Made by a program: the position numbers and the translations under genes. From contig NZ_CP109327.1 of NCBI RefSeq assembly GCF_035918155.1, positions 558,001 to 622,000 on the forward strand: DNA of 64,000 bases, given 5' to 3'. This document shows, piece by piece, positions 53,850-62,640 of this stretch. Each line of letters opens with the position of its first letter. Position 1 is the first letter of the stretch. The stretch comes from Streptomyces sp. NBC_01591 (GTDB lineage: Bacteria > Actinomycetota > Actinomycetes > Streptomycetales > Streptomycetaceae). The notes beneath the pieces were generated by a model, which worked only from the letters and a program-made list of their open reading frames with translations, was not told the origin of the DNA and did no database searches.

Positions 53850-54010
53850 GATGACGGGTTTCTTCGACCAGTAGGCCACAACATCGTCAAGGGCTCAGTG
53901 GCCGAGCATTTCGGGGCGCCGACCGTGATCTCGACGGAGGTCAAGGGAGAGGCTGACTTCCCCCGCAAGCACTGGTGGATCACCGAACCGGTCGCCCGAG
54001 CCCTCGCTCT
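53850..54010 (+). pseudogene. Possible recombinase/integrase fragment
   Basis: Plus-strand GHNIVKGSVAEHFGAPTVIS then TEVKGEADFPRKHWWITEPV and ARALALAVV. The phrase WWITEPVARAL is reminiscent of the middle of some actinomycete integrases, but only about 50 residues remain and no catalytic residue is included. Low confidence; it could be something else. Confidence 0.3.
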
Positions 54011-54022
54011 AGCGGTGGTTTG

Positions 54023-54982
54023 TTAAGCCGGGGAGTAGAGGTCAAGCGGGTGGCCTGCGCCGACGGCGTTGATCAGGGCTTGGAGTTCCGGTGGTGGGGG
54101 TGCATTCGTCCAGGCTCGCCAGCATCGTTGGAGGCTGGTCCAGGGGTCGAGCCAGGCCCGGACGGCGCGTATTGCTTTGGCCAGCTGGCCGTGTGGGGCT
54201 GGTGGGGTCTGGTTGGGCCCCCTCTCGGGCCGGCTCGGTTCTTCGGGCGGCTCCGGTGGTGCTGTGCCGGGCGAAACCTCGGGTGGCGGACTGAACCAGG
54301 CGTCCCAACAGAACGAGAACGCGCAGGTGACCAGCGTCTGGTGGCGGCGGATGGCGGTGTCGGAGCGGACCTGGAAGTCGGCCCACCCGAGTTCGTCCTT
54401 GACCTGCTTGTAGTTCTGCTCGATCCAGTGCCGGATTCCGTAGATCCGGACGACTTCGTGCAGGTCAGCGGCGGGTTCGGGACTATCGGCCTCGCGGGGG
54501 CCGCCGGGTCGGGGCAGGTCGGTGGCCAGGTACCAGGTGGCCTTCGCGGGCAGGGTGGCCGGGTCTGCGGTCGCCACGATCAGGCGGACGTTTCCGTCGG
54601 GGCCCCACCAGCCGAGATGGGCATCGGCGGCCCACCAGGTCTCGGTGTGTCCGTCGCGGAAGGTTCGCTCGATGGCAGTCCAGTCGCCGGGATGCTCGGG
54701 ATCCGTCCAGGTCAGGGCGCGGGCGGCGTCGGCGGGGGTGTAGGCGTCCTTGCCGTAGGCCCAGGTGCCGTGGCTCGGTTTGAGGGCCATGACGAACGGC
54801 AGTCCCGCCTCGCTGAGTTGTCTGCGGAAGCTGTCCTGGTCGCCGTAGGCGCAGTCGGCGGCAACGGCCCGGAAGGTCACCCCGGTGGCCTTGGCGGTGC
54901 GGGCGAGTTCTGCGGCGATCTGCAGTTTCGTGCGGAAGCCGGGATCGCTCCTGCCCTTGGGGAAGTGATGGCCGGGGCTGTA
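54023..54982 (-). pseudogene. IS701-family transposase, C-terminal two thirds
   Basis: Reads YSPGHHFPKGRSDPGFRTKL, TFRAVAADCAYGDQDSFRRQ (catalytic Asp), WWAADAHLGWWGPDGNVRLI, RIYGIRHWIEQNYKQVKDEL and GWADFQVRSDTAIRRHQTLV (Glu region), then a proline-rich stretch and a tail ending PLDLYSPA. IS3-E cuts it at 54983, and the N-terminal third is not found on the other side of IS3-E. The remaining frame is unbroken. Confidence 0.75.
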
Positions 54983-55054
54983 GGGGGGCGTTTCCCCTTG
55001 ATCGTGGACACCCTGATCATTGGATCGTGAAGATCCATAGGACAGGAGTTCCCG

Positions 55055-55342
55055 TTGGGGACATCGAAGTACTCGCCTGAGTTCCGGGCCGATGCCGTCG
55101 CGCTGTACCACGCCAGTCCGGGTGGGACGTATGCGTCGGTGGCCAAGGACGTGGGCGTCAGCCACGAGACGCTGCGCACGTGGGTGCGGGACGCCGGGCA
55201 GGCCGCCCGGCCCGGGGCCGTGGAGGCCACCGCGATGGAGAAGGAGAACCGGCAGCTGCGGGCACGGGTGAAGGAACTCGAGCCTGAGCGGGAGATCCTG
55301 CGGAGGGCCGCGAAGTATTTTGCGGCGGAGACCAGCTGGTGA
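55055..55342 (+). CDS. IS3-family transposase OrfA
   Basis: 95 residues (TTG start in GTTGGGGACATCG). SKYSPEFRADAVALYHASPG, then the HTH SVAKDVGVSHETLRTWVRDA and a coiled coil EKENRQLRARVKELEPEREI, ending RRAAKYFAAETSW. Its TGA overlaps the GTG of orfB (GTGA), the usual coupling in this IS3 subgroup. Intact. Confidence 0.85.
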   Translation: MGTSKYSPEFRADAVALYHASPGGTYASVAKDVGVSHETLRTWVRDAGQAARPGAVEATAMEKENRQLRARVKELEPEREILRRAAKYFAAETSW

Positions 55343-55839
55343 GCAGCCGCTTCCAGTTCGTCGACGATCACCGTGGCGCCTTCGGCGTCAAGCGGCTGTG
55401 CCGGATGCTGCATGTCTCGCGTTCCGGCTTCTGCCGGTGGCTGGCCGGCGCGGACGCGCGGGCTGCCCGGGCCCAGGCAGATGCAGAGCTCGCCGAACGT
55501 ATCGCTGAGATCCACCGGGAATCGGACGGCACCTACGGGGTCCCGCGCGTCACCGCCGAGCTGAAGGACGCCGGGAGGCGGGTCAATCACAAGCGCGTCG
55601 AGCGCGTCATGCGCACGTTCCGCACCGTCGGGCTGCACCTGCGCAAGAAGGTCCGCACCACCATTCCCGAGCCATCGGCAACGCCGGTGCCAGACCTGCT
55701 GCGGCGCGACTTCACCGCCCAGGCGCCGAACACCAAGTACGTGGGCGACATCACCTGTCTCCCGATCGGAGGCGGCCAATTCCTCTATATGGTAACGGTG
55801 TTGGACCTGCACTCGAAGCGGCTGGCGGGCTGGTCGATC

Positions 55840-56540
55840 GCTGCGATGGTCTTCTCCCCGGGGACAGCTGTGTGCTGGCGCTCGGCGGCCTCGACGGCCG
55901 TTTCGGCAAGGGATCGCGCGTTGCGGACCTTGCGATTGGCCAGCCACTTCGTCAGCCGCGCGGTGCCGGCGCGACGGATCGAGCCCGGGGTCTGGTAGCC
56001 CGCAAGGAGCTTGAGCGGTCCCGTATTGGTCAGGTCCAAGGCCCTCTCCAGGGCCGGGAACATACTCAGAAGTGTGCCGCGTAGCCGGTTCACCGCGCGG
56101 GTGCGGTCCTCGACCAGGTCACCGCGGCGGCCGGTCAGCAGCTTGAGCTCGATGGCGATTTCGTCGCCGGGGCGGATGGGTCGCAGGTCGCGTCGCATCC
56201 TGGCCTGGTCGGCGATGACGTAGGCGTCGCGGGCGTCGGTCTTGCCCTCACCTCGGTAGCCGTCGGATGCCCGGTTCACCAAGCGGCCCGGGATGTAGAG
56301 GACTTCCTGACCGTGGTTGATCAGCAGGGCCAGCAGCAGCGCGGGCTCCCCGCCGGTCATGTCGATGGCCCAGGTCACCTGCTCGCCGCCGGCCAGGGCC
56401 AGGACGTCCCCGATCAGCTTCAGCAGTTCGGGCTCGTCGTTGGCGACCCGCCGCGACAGCAGTGTCTTTCCGCTGGAGTCCAATGCGAGGCAGTGGTGGT
56501 GGCCCTTGCCGCTGTCGATCCCAGCCCACATCCGGCTCAT
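55840..56540 (-). pseudogene. IS110-family transposase, C-terminally truncated
   Basis: Same first 233 residues as the IS110-1 protein, including all DEDD residues (GIDSG, AIDMT, KTDARDAYVIAD), but the Tnp domain with the catalytic serine is missing. The ORF runs on into antisense IS3-E sequence and stops at 55785. It lacks the strand-exchange domain and is inactive. Confidence 0.85.
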
Positions 56541-56589
56541 CCCGCTCCTGACATGCTCGTTCGAACGATGCGTACCACGGACGACCTCG

Positions 56590-56730
56590 CCGGCATTGCT
56601 CTACGCAGCGACTTGTTCGCACTTCCTAATCGGCGGCCGAGTCGTCGTGGGGAGCCGGGCGGCCAAGCATGTGGAGCCACAAGGCGGCAGCGCACCGAGA
56701 GCCACACCCGCCTCCCCTGGGTGCCGCAAC
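56590..56730 (-). ncRNA. Candidate bridge RNA of IS110-2
   Basis: The same guides as in IS110-1, on the minus strand: target guides at 56690-56699 and 56667-56673, donor guides at 56622-56630 and 56598-56604. The retained left flank in IS3-E (CTCCGTGCGC read on the minus strand) differs from the target guide CTCGGTGCGC at one position. The right flank is deleted. Confidence 0.65.
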
Positions 56731-57168
56731 CCTACGAATGACTGGGGCCTCCCAGGAAGAAGGTAGAGCGCACGGAGCTGGTCACCGACGCACTCAGGGC
56801 CGCCGCAGCGGCCCGCGGCGCCGACGGCCTGCACGGGGCGATTTTCCACAGCGACAACGGAGCCCAGTACGCGTCGAGGGAGTTCGCCCAGGTCTGCTCG
56901 GAACTCGGCGTGACCAGATCACGCGGCGCGGCGGGCACGAGCGCGGACAACGCCACCGCGGAGAGTCTGAACGCGACCATGAAACGCGAGACGCTCCAGG
57001 GACGGAAACGGTGGGACGGGGCCCGCGAGGCCCGCCTCGCGGCCTTCCGATGGGCAACCCGCTACAACACCCGCCGACGGCACTCCCGCCTCGACCAGAT
57101 CAGCCCGATCGCCTACGAACAACGATCAACTACGCTGGCCACCGCCGCATGACAACCGGTGTCCACGA

Positions 57169-58200
57169 TCAAGGGGAAAGCCCCCCGAGTTGTTCCGCCG
57201 CACGCAGCGCCAGCGAGGCCGCGAGCGTCACCCCGGGGTGCGCAGCCAGTGCGACGACCCCCGGAGTGCTCGCCAGCGGTGCGCAGAGCACGCCGTCGCC
57301 AGCCGGGATCGGGCGGACCCCTATGGTCACGTCCCCCAGCACCGGTTCCCGCGGCAGTCCGAACGCCTCCCTTACGGCACTCAGGGACGCACGTACCCGC
57401 GCTCGCGTCGCCGTCTCCGTCTCGCCCGGGACCACGTCCTCGGCGCCGACGAAGCCATGCCGGGCGGACGGCCGGATCTCGAAAGCCGGCGTGGACACCA
57501 CCCGGTCCAGGCGTAGTTCCGGCGCGATGAAGGTGAAGCGCGCGGCCGGGACACCGGGCACTTCGATGTGCTCGCCGAGCTGCTCCGCGAGGGCGGGCAG
57601 GCCCGTCCCGCAGGCGAGTACGATCCGATCGACGACGAGTGCCACTCCGGTGCCCTGCAGCTCATAGCCGCCCGCCCGCCGCGCCCGGATGCGATCCACC
57701 CGAGCGGCGACGACGGTGGCCCCGCCGGCCCGCGCGCGGGCGAGGAACGCGCGGCGCAGGTCGTCCGGCTCGACCATGCCCTCGTCGCTCGCGTGCGCGA
57801 CGACCGGCGGCGGCACCCGCAGGCCGGGAAGGATCTGTCTCAGAGCCTCCGCCTCGACGGTCGCGACGCCGGGACCCGATTGCTCGGCGAATCGAGCCGT
57901 TGCGGCTGCGGTCGATGCCCAGCTCACGGCGCCGTTCCAGGTGATGACGCCGCGCAACGGCCGCGTCGCCGTGACATTGCGCAGCACGCCGAGCGACCGG
58001 GCGAGCTCGTCCCGATCGCGCGCGCCCGACGGCGGTTCCGCCGCCGACCCGTGCGAGTTGAGCCAGCCGAACGCCACATCCGTCACCGGCGGCCGCGACT
58101 CCTCCGCCGTGCAGACCACGACGGACAGGCCGCGGCGCACGAGCTCGTCCGCCGCCGCCGCTCCCAGCGCGCCCGAGCCGACCACGGCGACGCGCATCAT
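57169..58200 (-). CDS. FAD-dependent amine/D-amino-acid oxidoreductase (DadA-like), C-terminus cut by IS3-E
   Basis: About 343 residues. The N-terminal FAD motif is MRVAVVGSGALGAAAADELV. Other blocks are VTDVAFGWLNSHG, GMVEPDDLRRAFLARARAGG, VLACGTGLPALAEQLG, RHGFVGAEDVVPGETETATR and VTIGVRPIPAGDGVLCAPLA, a glycine/D-amino-acid-oxidase fold. The expected final helix after GVTLAASLALRAAEQLGG is replaced by LSP and a stop lying inside the IS3-E end. Start 58200 or 58197; 58215 is an alternative with AGAGG upstream. The flavin-binding C-terminal helix may be incomplete, so activity is doubtful. Confidence 0.75.
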   Translation of the reverse strand: MMRVAVVGSGALGAAAADELVRRGLSVVVCTAEESRPPVTDVAFGWLNSHGSAAEPPSGARDRDELARSLGVLRNVTATRPLRGVITWNGAVSWASTAAATARFAEQSGPGVATVEAEALRQILPGLRVPPPVVAHASDEGMVEPDDLRRAFLARARAGGATVVAARVDRIRARRAGGYELQGTGVALVVDRIVLACGTGLPALAEQLGEHIEVPGVPAARFTFIAPELRLDRVVSTPAFEIRPSARHGFVGAEDVVPGETETATRARVRASLSAVREAFGLPREPVLGDVTIGVRPIPAGDGVLCAPLASTPGVVALAAHPGVTLAASLALRAAEQLGGLSP

Positions 58201-58825
58201 GCTCTCCCGAACCATTCGCCCACCTCTGTTTCCTCGGCGACCATGCGCACTGCACGGCGACGGAGCTCAAGCGGGTACCGGGAAGGTCGTACCACGACTC
58301 GATCCTTTCATGAGCCTTGCACGCTTCACTCCCGGCACCTTCTTGTGCTTTGCCTGCGATCCGAAGGTGCAGGGCAGCGAGCGCGTTCGTTCCCCTGGAG
58401 GGGAAACGACCAGGTCAACGGAACGTGGCTCAGCACTGGCGGTATCGCCCCCAGGTGATATCCGGCTCTCGAATGTCCCCCTGCTGCACAGAAAAGTGCA
58501 CCAGGGGTGCATTCCGCAGTGCATGCAGCAGCTGTGCATAGATCTCGCGTGGAACATCTCAGCACTGCGATGTATGCAGCCGCCAGTACGGAAACTGACG
58601 CCGTGCTGCTGACCTCGGAGCAGCAGAACTCGTTGTGTGCAGCAGAGCCTCGGGCCGCAGGCCGCTGAGCAGGCTCAGGCCGACAACGGACTGGCCTGCT
58701 CCCCCGGCAACTGCCGTGTGCAGCATGGGCCATGCAAATGCTGCGCTGTACCACGACACCGCCTGCTGCCACCCGGCTACCACCACCAGGACCACGAGCA
58801 GCACCACCGCGACGACGACCACCAC
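58201..58825. other. No recognisable gene; palindrome and TGCA/CAGCA-rich tract
   Basis: About 620 bases with no convincing coding sequence. A palindrome TTCCCCTGGAGGGGAA (7-base arms) lies at 58390-58405. From 58484 to 58760 the sequence repeatedly contains GTGCA, TGCAGCAG and similar words (for example TGCATGCAGCAGCTGTGCAT), unusual here. It would include the promoter of the oxidoreductase. Confidence 0.4.
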
Positions 58826-59368
58826 TCACCGGACCCACCGCGCAGAAGCTGTTGCACACAATGGCGAGCAGCAGGACCAGGAGTGGGAGCACTTGAACAC
58901 CTCCCGCTTGGAGCGGGCGAACTCCGCGTTCGTCGCTTTCAACTCGGCGACCAGGTCTTTCAGGGCCTTCTCCCCGCCGACGGCCGGATAGACCACCTCG
59001 CGCACGCTGCCCTCGGGGGCGCCGAGGGAGGCAGTGGCGATCTTCCCAAGCAGCCCGGCCCTGCCGCGGACCTTGGTGAACTCGGCGACGAACGCCTCGG
59101 TGACCTTCTTCTTCGCCCACGCGTTGATGCGGTGCACGGTGGAGTTCAACAGCTCCACGAGGGTGTCGGTGATCTCCCGCTGACGCTGGAAAAGCAGGGC
59201 TGCGAGCAGGACATGCCGTACGGGGGCGTCGAAGCGCCGCAGGTGGCTTGGAGAGGTGGCCGACGCTCTGGCCCGCCAGGCGTTGATGACCTGCACCCCA
59301 ACGCCGGTGAACACTGGCCGACTGAGGCGCCCAGTCGCAATACTGTGCCGAGGCTCGGTAGTTGTCAC
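58826..59368 (-). pseudogene. Tn3-family transposase fragment
   Basis: Minus-strand VINAWRARASATSPSHLRRF, VRHVLLAALLFQRQREITDT, LVELLNSTVHRINAWAKKKV and LVAELKATNAEFARSKREVF. The pattern of small helical blocks up to VHRINAWAEKKV and the conserved block ending in a (K/R)xxY-like segment match the N-terminal half of Tn3-type TnpA. The catalytic DDE half is absent. Upstream (59369-59479) has no clear continuation. Confidence 0.6.
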
Positions 59369-59479
59369 CCACGGGACCGAATGGGCTGCAGAAGGAATCA
59401 GGTGATCTGCAGACTCCAGGTGTCCACCTCGGGACTGCGCCGGTGGAAGACGTTCGGCTGAACCGGGTCACATGTGACC

Positions 59480-59876
59480 AGCAGGATGTCTCCCTGCCCG
59501 AGCACAGCCTCCCGGTCGACTCATGTGGAACGTCACTTGCTGGTTCGGTGGACCTCAAGCTGCATGAGTGCGGGCCTGGGGCAAGAGGGACGAAACGAGC
59601 CGTTCTGATGCTGGTTCGGTCCATGCCGCTGAGCCGGCGCTCGCCTTCCGTGATGGACACCAGGCGCCACTTGGGTGACATGCTGCGGGGTGGGTCGAGC
59701 AGGTCCACCTGGATCAGCAGGCTTGTCCGGCCTCGACGGCGGGCCTTGTGGATGAGATAGCGAGAGCGCCACTTCAACCGGCCGCCGAGGACGTTGTTCA
59801 CCTGCGCCGCATCTCCCACGTTTCCCCCGTCTGCGAGCCGGTCAAGCCATCTGTCCACCCAGGCTGGCCTGGTCAC
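59480..59876 (-). other. Possible degraded coding sequence, unidentified
   Basis: A minus-strand frame with a protein-like start: MTRPAWVDRWLDRLADGGNV, then NNVLGGRLKWRSRYLIHKAR, RTSLLIQVDLLDPPRSMSP and WRLVSITEGERRLSGMDRTS. It continues out of any recognisable pattern after about 100 codons. It starts 4 bases before the FMN protein's stop on the same strand. No family recognised; may be a relic or chance. Confidence 0.3.
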
Positions 59877-59879
59877 GCG

Positions 59880-61424
59880 TCAACCGGCAGGCTTCTGGAA
59901 AGGGGTCGGCCTGGTGGTGAGCAGTGCGGTGATCTCCTGGGCGAGCTCCGGGCCGAGTTCGCCCCAGCCGTCCTTGTAGCCGTAGACGCTCGCCAGGGTG
60001 CGGGCGTCGTAGTCGCCGTTCATGATCTCGATGTCGGTGGTGGTGATGAGTGCCGGGTGGGCGACGCCGACAGCTCCCGAGACCTTCAGCAGCTCCTTAC
60101 GCAGGGTGCGCAGGTAGACAGCAGCCCGGGTGGCCTTCGAGGGCGCGTCGATGCCGCGCACCAGCCACGGGTCCTGAGTGGCGATGCCGGTGGGGCACTT
60201 GTCGGTGTGGCATTTCTGCGCCTGGATGCAGCCGATGGACAGCATTGCCTCGCGGGCGACGTTGATCATGTCGACACCCAGGGCGAAGGCGACGGCGGCA
60301 TTCTCGGGCAGACCGAGCTTGCCGGAGCCGGTGAAGGTGAGGTCGTCGGTCAGACCCCGCTCGGCGAACGTGCTGTAGACGCGGGAGAAGCCCATCCGGA
60401 ACGGCAGCGACACCGAGTCGGTGAAGATCAGGGGAGCCGCCCCGGTGCCGCCCTCGCCTCCGTCGATGGTCACGAAGTCGACGCCGCGATCACCACGCGC
60501 CATCAGCGTGGCCAGCTCCTGCCAGAAGCTCATCTCCCCCACAGCGCTCTTGATCCCGACCGGCAGACCGGTCTCGGTAGCGAGCAACTCCACGAAGTCG
60601 AGCATCGAGTCGACGTCGTGGAACGCGGTGTGCCGAGAGGGGGAGGCGCAGTCCTTGCCGACCGGGATGCCGCGGATCCTGGCGATCTCGGGGGTCACCT
60701 TCGCGCCCGGCAGCATCCCACCGAGCCCCGGCTTGGCGCCCTGGGAGAGCTTGATCTCTATCGCCTTGACCGGGGCGCCTGCGACCACGGCCTTGAGCTT
60801 GTCGAGGTTGAAGGTGCCGTCTTCATTGCGGCAACCGAAGTACGACGTCCCGATCTGGAGGATGAGGTCACCGCCGTTGCGGTGGTACTGCGAGAGGCCG
60901 CCCTCGCCCGTGTTCTGCATCGCGCCGGCCAGCGCCGCGCCCTTGTTGAGCGCCGTGATGGCCGCGCCGGACAGCGATCCGAAGCTCATCGCCGAGATGT
61001 TCACGACGCTCGTCGGCCGGAACGCCTTGGCGCGCCCGCGCGGGCCGCCCAGCACCTTGGCCGAGGGCAGCGGGGCCTGCGGGTCGTGCAGATCGGGCAG
61101 CGTGTCGGCGAACGTCCGCTGCTTCACGTACGCGTGCCCTTGCACATGCTCGACATCTACGTCGGTTCCGAACCCGAAGTAGTTGTTCTCTTCCTTCGCC
61201 GACGCATAGATCCAGGTGCGCTGGTCACGGCTGAACGGGCGCTCTTCCTCGTTGGACGTCACGACGTACTGGCGCAGTTCCGGCCCGATCGTCTCCAACA
61301 GGTACCGGGCGTGCCCGATCACGGGGAAGTTTCTGAGCAGTGCGTGCTTCTTCTGGACGAGGTCGCGGGCAGCCACCAGCGCCAATGCTGTTGCGGCGGC
61401 TGCGCCGATGCTCCGAGCGCGCAT
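59880..61424 (-). CDS. FMN-binding glutamate-synthase family protein
   Basis: 514 residues from ATG 61424 (AGGAGAGG upstream). An N-terminal membrane-anchor-like helix SIGAAAATALALVAARDLV is followed by the GltS FMN barrel: AMSFGSLSGAAITALNKGAA, MQNTGEGGLSQYHRNGGDLI, IEIKLSQGAKPGLGGMLPGA, FVTIDGGEGGTGAAPLIFTD and a cysteine cluster CIQAQKCHTDKCPTGIATQ in the position of the 3Fe-4S cysteines. These stand-alone proteins resemble archaeal-type GltB domains; their reaction is often unproven. The glutaminase domain and NADPH subunit are absent, so it is not a full glutamate synthase by itself. Complete and apparently functional. Confidence 0.87.
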   Translation of the reverse strand: MRARSIGAAAATALALVAARDLVQKKHALLRNFPVIGHARYLLETIGPELRQYVVTSNEEERPFSRDQRTWIYASAKEENNYFGFGTDVDVEHVQGHAYVKQRTFADTLPDLHDPQAPLPSAKVLGGPRGRAKAFRPTSVVNISAMSFGSLSGAAITALNKGAALAGAMQNTGEGGLSQYHRNGGDLILQIGTSYFGCRNEDGTFNLDKLKAVVAGAPVKAIEIKLSQGAKPGLGGMLPGAKVTPEIARIRGIPVGKDCASPSRHTAFHDVDSMLDFVELLATETGLPVGIKSAVGEMSFWQELATLMARGDRGVDFVTIDGGEGGTGAAPLIFTDSVSLPFRMGFSRVYSTFAERGLTDDLTFTGSGKLGLPENAAVAFALGVDMINVAREAMLSIGCIQAQKCHTDKCPTGIATQDPWLVRGIDAPSKATRAAVYLRTLRKELLKVSGAVGVAHPALITTTDIEIMNGDYDARTLASVYGYKDGWGELGPELAQEITALLTTRPTPFQKPAG

Positions 61425-61946
61425 GAACGTTCCTCTCCTCGGCTGCTCGATACCCGACTCCATCGCTCTGCGGCGGACGTCGTGGGCGTTGGGCGGCGGA
61501 CACGGCCAGGCAGGCATCGGCGTCCGACTACGAAACGCCACATGATGTTAGAGGTCTTGCGGATGGGCGGACGCGGCAGGGTACGTGAGTCCGGCCGCGC
61601 CGCTGGCATCCCCTGCCGGCTGAACTCCCGCCGCACTCCGCGCATCACCACGGCCCCGGGCTGGGAGGGCGCCGTCTTCGTTCCACGGCCCGGGCACGGC
61701 AGCACGCTGGTAGCACCAGGTACACCGGATCGTTCTGGAGCAGAGCAGAGCACAGCAGTGCCCCCTGCCGCCGGCCCATTGCAAATGCTGCGCCAAGGGC
61801 CATCGCCTCAGCTCTGATTTCCTTCGGAGATTTGCTGTCGCGCCTCTGTGAAGTTGAGGCAGTCACGGTCTTTGCGAGGCACCTGTTCTCGCGTCCCGGT
61901 CAATCCGAGGCGCCGGCCTTCCACCATGCCTCACCTTGACCGACAA
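61425..61946. other. Intergenic region upstream of the FMN protein
   Basis: About 520 bases between the TetR stop and the FMN protein start, both on the minus strand. No recognisable gene. GCAAATGCTGCGC at 61781-61793 also occurs around 58733-58745 in a similar context (GGCCCAT before it). A promoter for the FMN protein is expected here but was not located. Confidence 0.35.
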
Positions 61947-62576
61947 TCACGAAGCATCCGCATCGTGATCGATGAGGGACATGTCGGATGCCAGAGCGCG
62001 GGCGGTGTCGGCGAAGTACTGCTCGTCGGCACCGTGGGCGAGGCCGAGGGTGACGCCCTGGCCGAGGCCGACGAACAGTGCCCTGAGTGCGGTGGTCAAA
62101 CGCTGTGCTTGATGCGCCGTCACGACGCTCCCATGGTGCGATCTTCCGGTGAACAGCGCGATGAGGTGGTTCTCCTGCGATCGGATGGACGTGGCGAGCT
62201 GGGTCCCCAGATCGGGGTCATGCAGGGCCATATCCAGCAAGGTGATCTGGAGCGACTGGCGAGACAGCGCGTCGGGGGCGTCACAACTACGCCGGTAGTG
62301 CCTGGCGAAGGCATCGACCGCTTCGAGCAAATCCAGCCCGACTGGAACCGCCTGCTCGATCTCTTCGTAGTACGGCCGCAGGTAGTCGACGACGAGGGCG
62401 ACCACCAGGCCGTTCTTGCTCCCGAACAGTGAGTAGATGGCGCCGGTGGTCAGGTCGGCGCGCTCGGCGATCTCATCAAGCTTGGCCCGGTACCCGTCCC
62501 GGGAAACGACCTGGAACGCGGCGTCCAGCAAGGCGCGGCGGTTGCGTTCCTTGGCCTCCGCTCTCGTCATTCTCAT
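61947..62576 (-). CDS. TetR-family transcriptional regulator
   Basis: 209 residues. The N-terminal HTH is RALLDAAFQVVSRDGY, then KLDEIAERADLTTGAIYSLF and GSKNGLVVALVVDYL, followed by a helical ligand domain with SLQITLLDMALHDPDLGTQL. It is divergent from a small membrane protein with 64 bases between the starts, an arrangement usual for autoregulation and control of the neighbour. ATG at 62576 has no clear ribosome-binding site; 62570 is an alternative, and the mRNA may be nearly leaderless. Confidence 0.85.
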   Translation of the reverse strand: MRMTRAEAKERNRRALLDAAFQVVSRDGYRAKLDEIAERADLTTGAIYSLFGSKNGLVVALVVDYLRPYYEEIEQAVPVGLDLLEAVDAFARHYRRSCDAPDALSRQSLQITLLDMALHDPDLGTQLATSIRSQENHLIALFTGRSHHGSVVTAHQAQRLTTALRALFVGLGQGVTLGLAHGADEQYFADTARALASDMSLIDHDADAS

Positions 62577-62640
62577 AGTTTGATTATTACCGTAATCTCA
62601 TTATGGAACCAGTCAGGACGAGCTTCAAGGAGGAACGCTC
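62577..62640. promoter_or_regulatory. TetR/membrane-protein divergent promoter with inverted repeat
   Basis: The inverted repeat GATTA-TTACCG-TAATC (62582-62597) lies in an AT-rich spot between the divergent starts, within a longer imperfect dyad running from CATAG to TTATGG. It is the best candidate operator for the TetR protein. Ribosome-binding site AAGGAGG for the membrane protein at 62627-62633. Confidence 0.6.

Larger units (their letters stand above)
55838..56769 (-). mobile_element. IS110-2, right-truncated copy of IS110-1
   Basis: Nearly identical to IS110-1 from its left end (GGTAGAGC at 56762-56769) through the bridge-RNA region and the first 230 or so codons of the transposase. 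It ends at 55838, where EKTIA joins IS3-E. About 0.5 kb, including the right end, is deleted, so it can no longer excise. Confidence 0.88.
55339..57152 (+). pseudogene. IS3-family transposase OrfB, split by IS110-2
   Basis: The first part (55339-55837) reads SSRFQFVDDHRGAFGVKRLC, YGVPRVTAELKDAGRRVNHK, KYVGDITCLPIGGGQF (Asp) and SKRLAGWSIA. The rest (56770-57152) reads TELVTDALRAAAAARGADGL, IFHSDNGAQYASREFAQVC (Asp), GTSADNATAESLNATMKRET (Glu) and NTRRRHSRLDQISPIAYEQ. A few codons (DHMR) are missing together with the deleted end of IS110-2. The homologous codon is hit by IS110-1 in IS3-A, although the two IS3 elements are clearly different. Confidence 0.85.
54983..57186 (+). mobile_element. 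IS3-E, carrying the truncated IS110-2
   Basis: Terminal repeats GGGGGGCGTTTCCCCTTGAT and GGGGGGCTTTCCCCTTGATC (right end read inward). Inside: orfA, the first part of orfB, a 0.94-kb piece of IS110-2, then the rest of orfB. It truncates an IS701 relic on the left and a DadA-like oxidoreductase gene on the right. No target duplication, so rearrangement followed insertion. Confidence 0.85.

Noticed and set aside
60050..61817. 689-codon plus-strand ORF over the FMN protein
   Set aside because: Antisense to a gene with clear glutamate-synthase FMN motifs.
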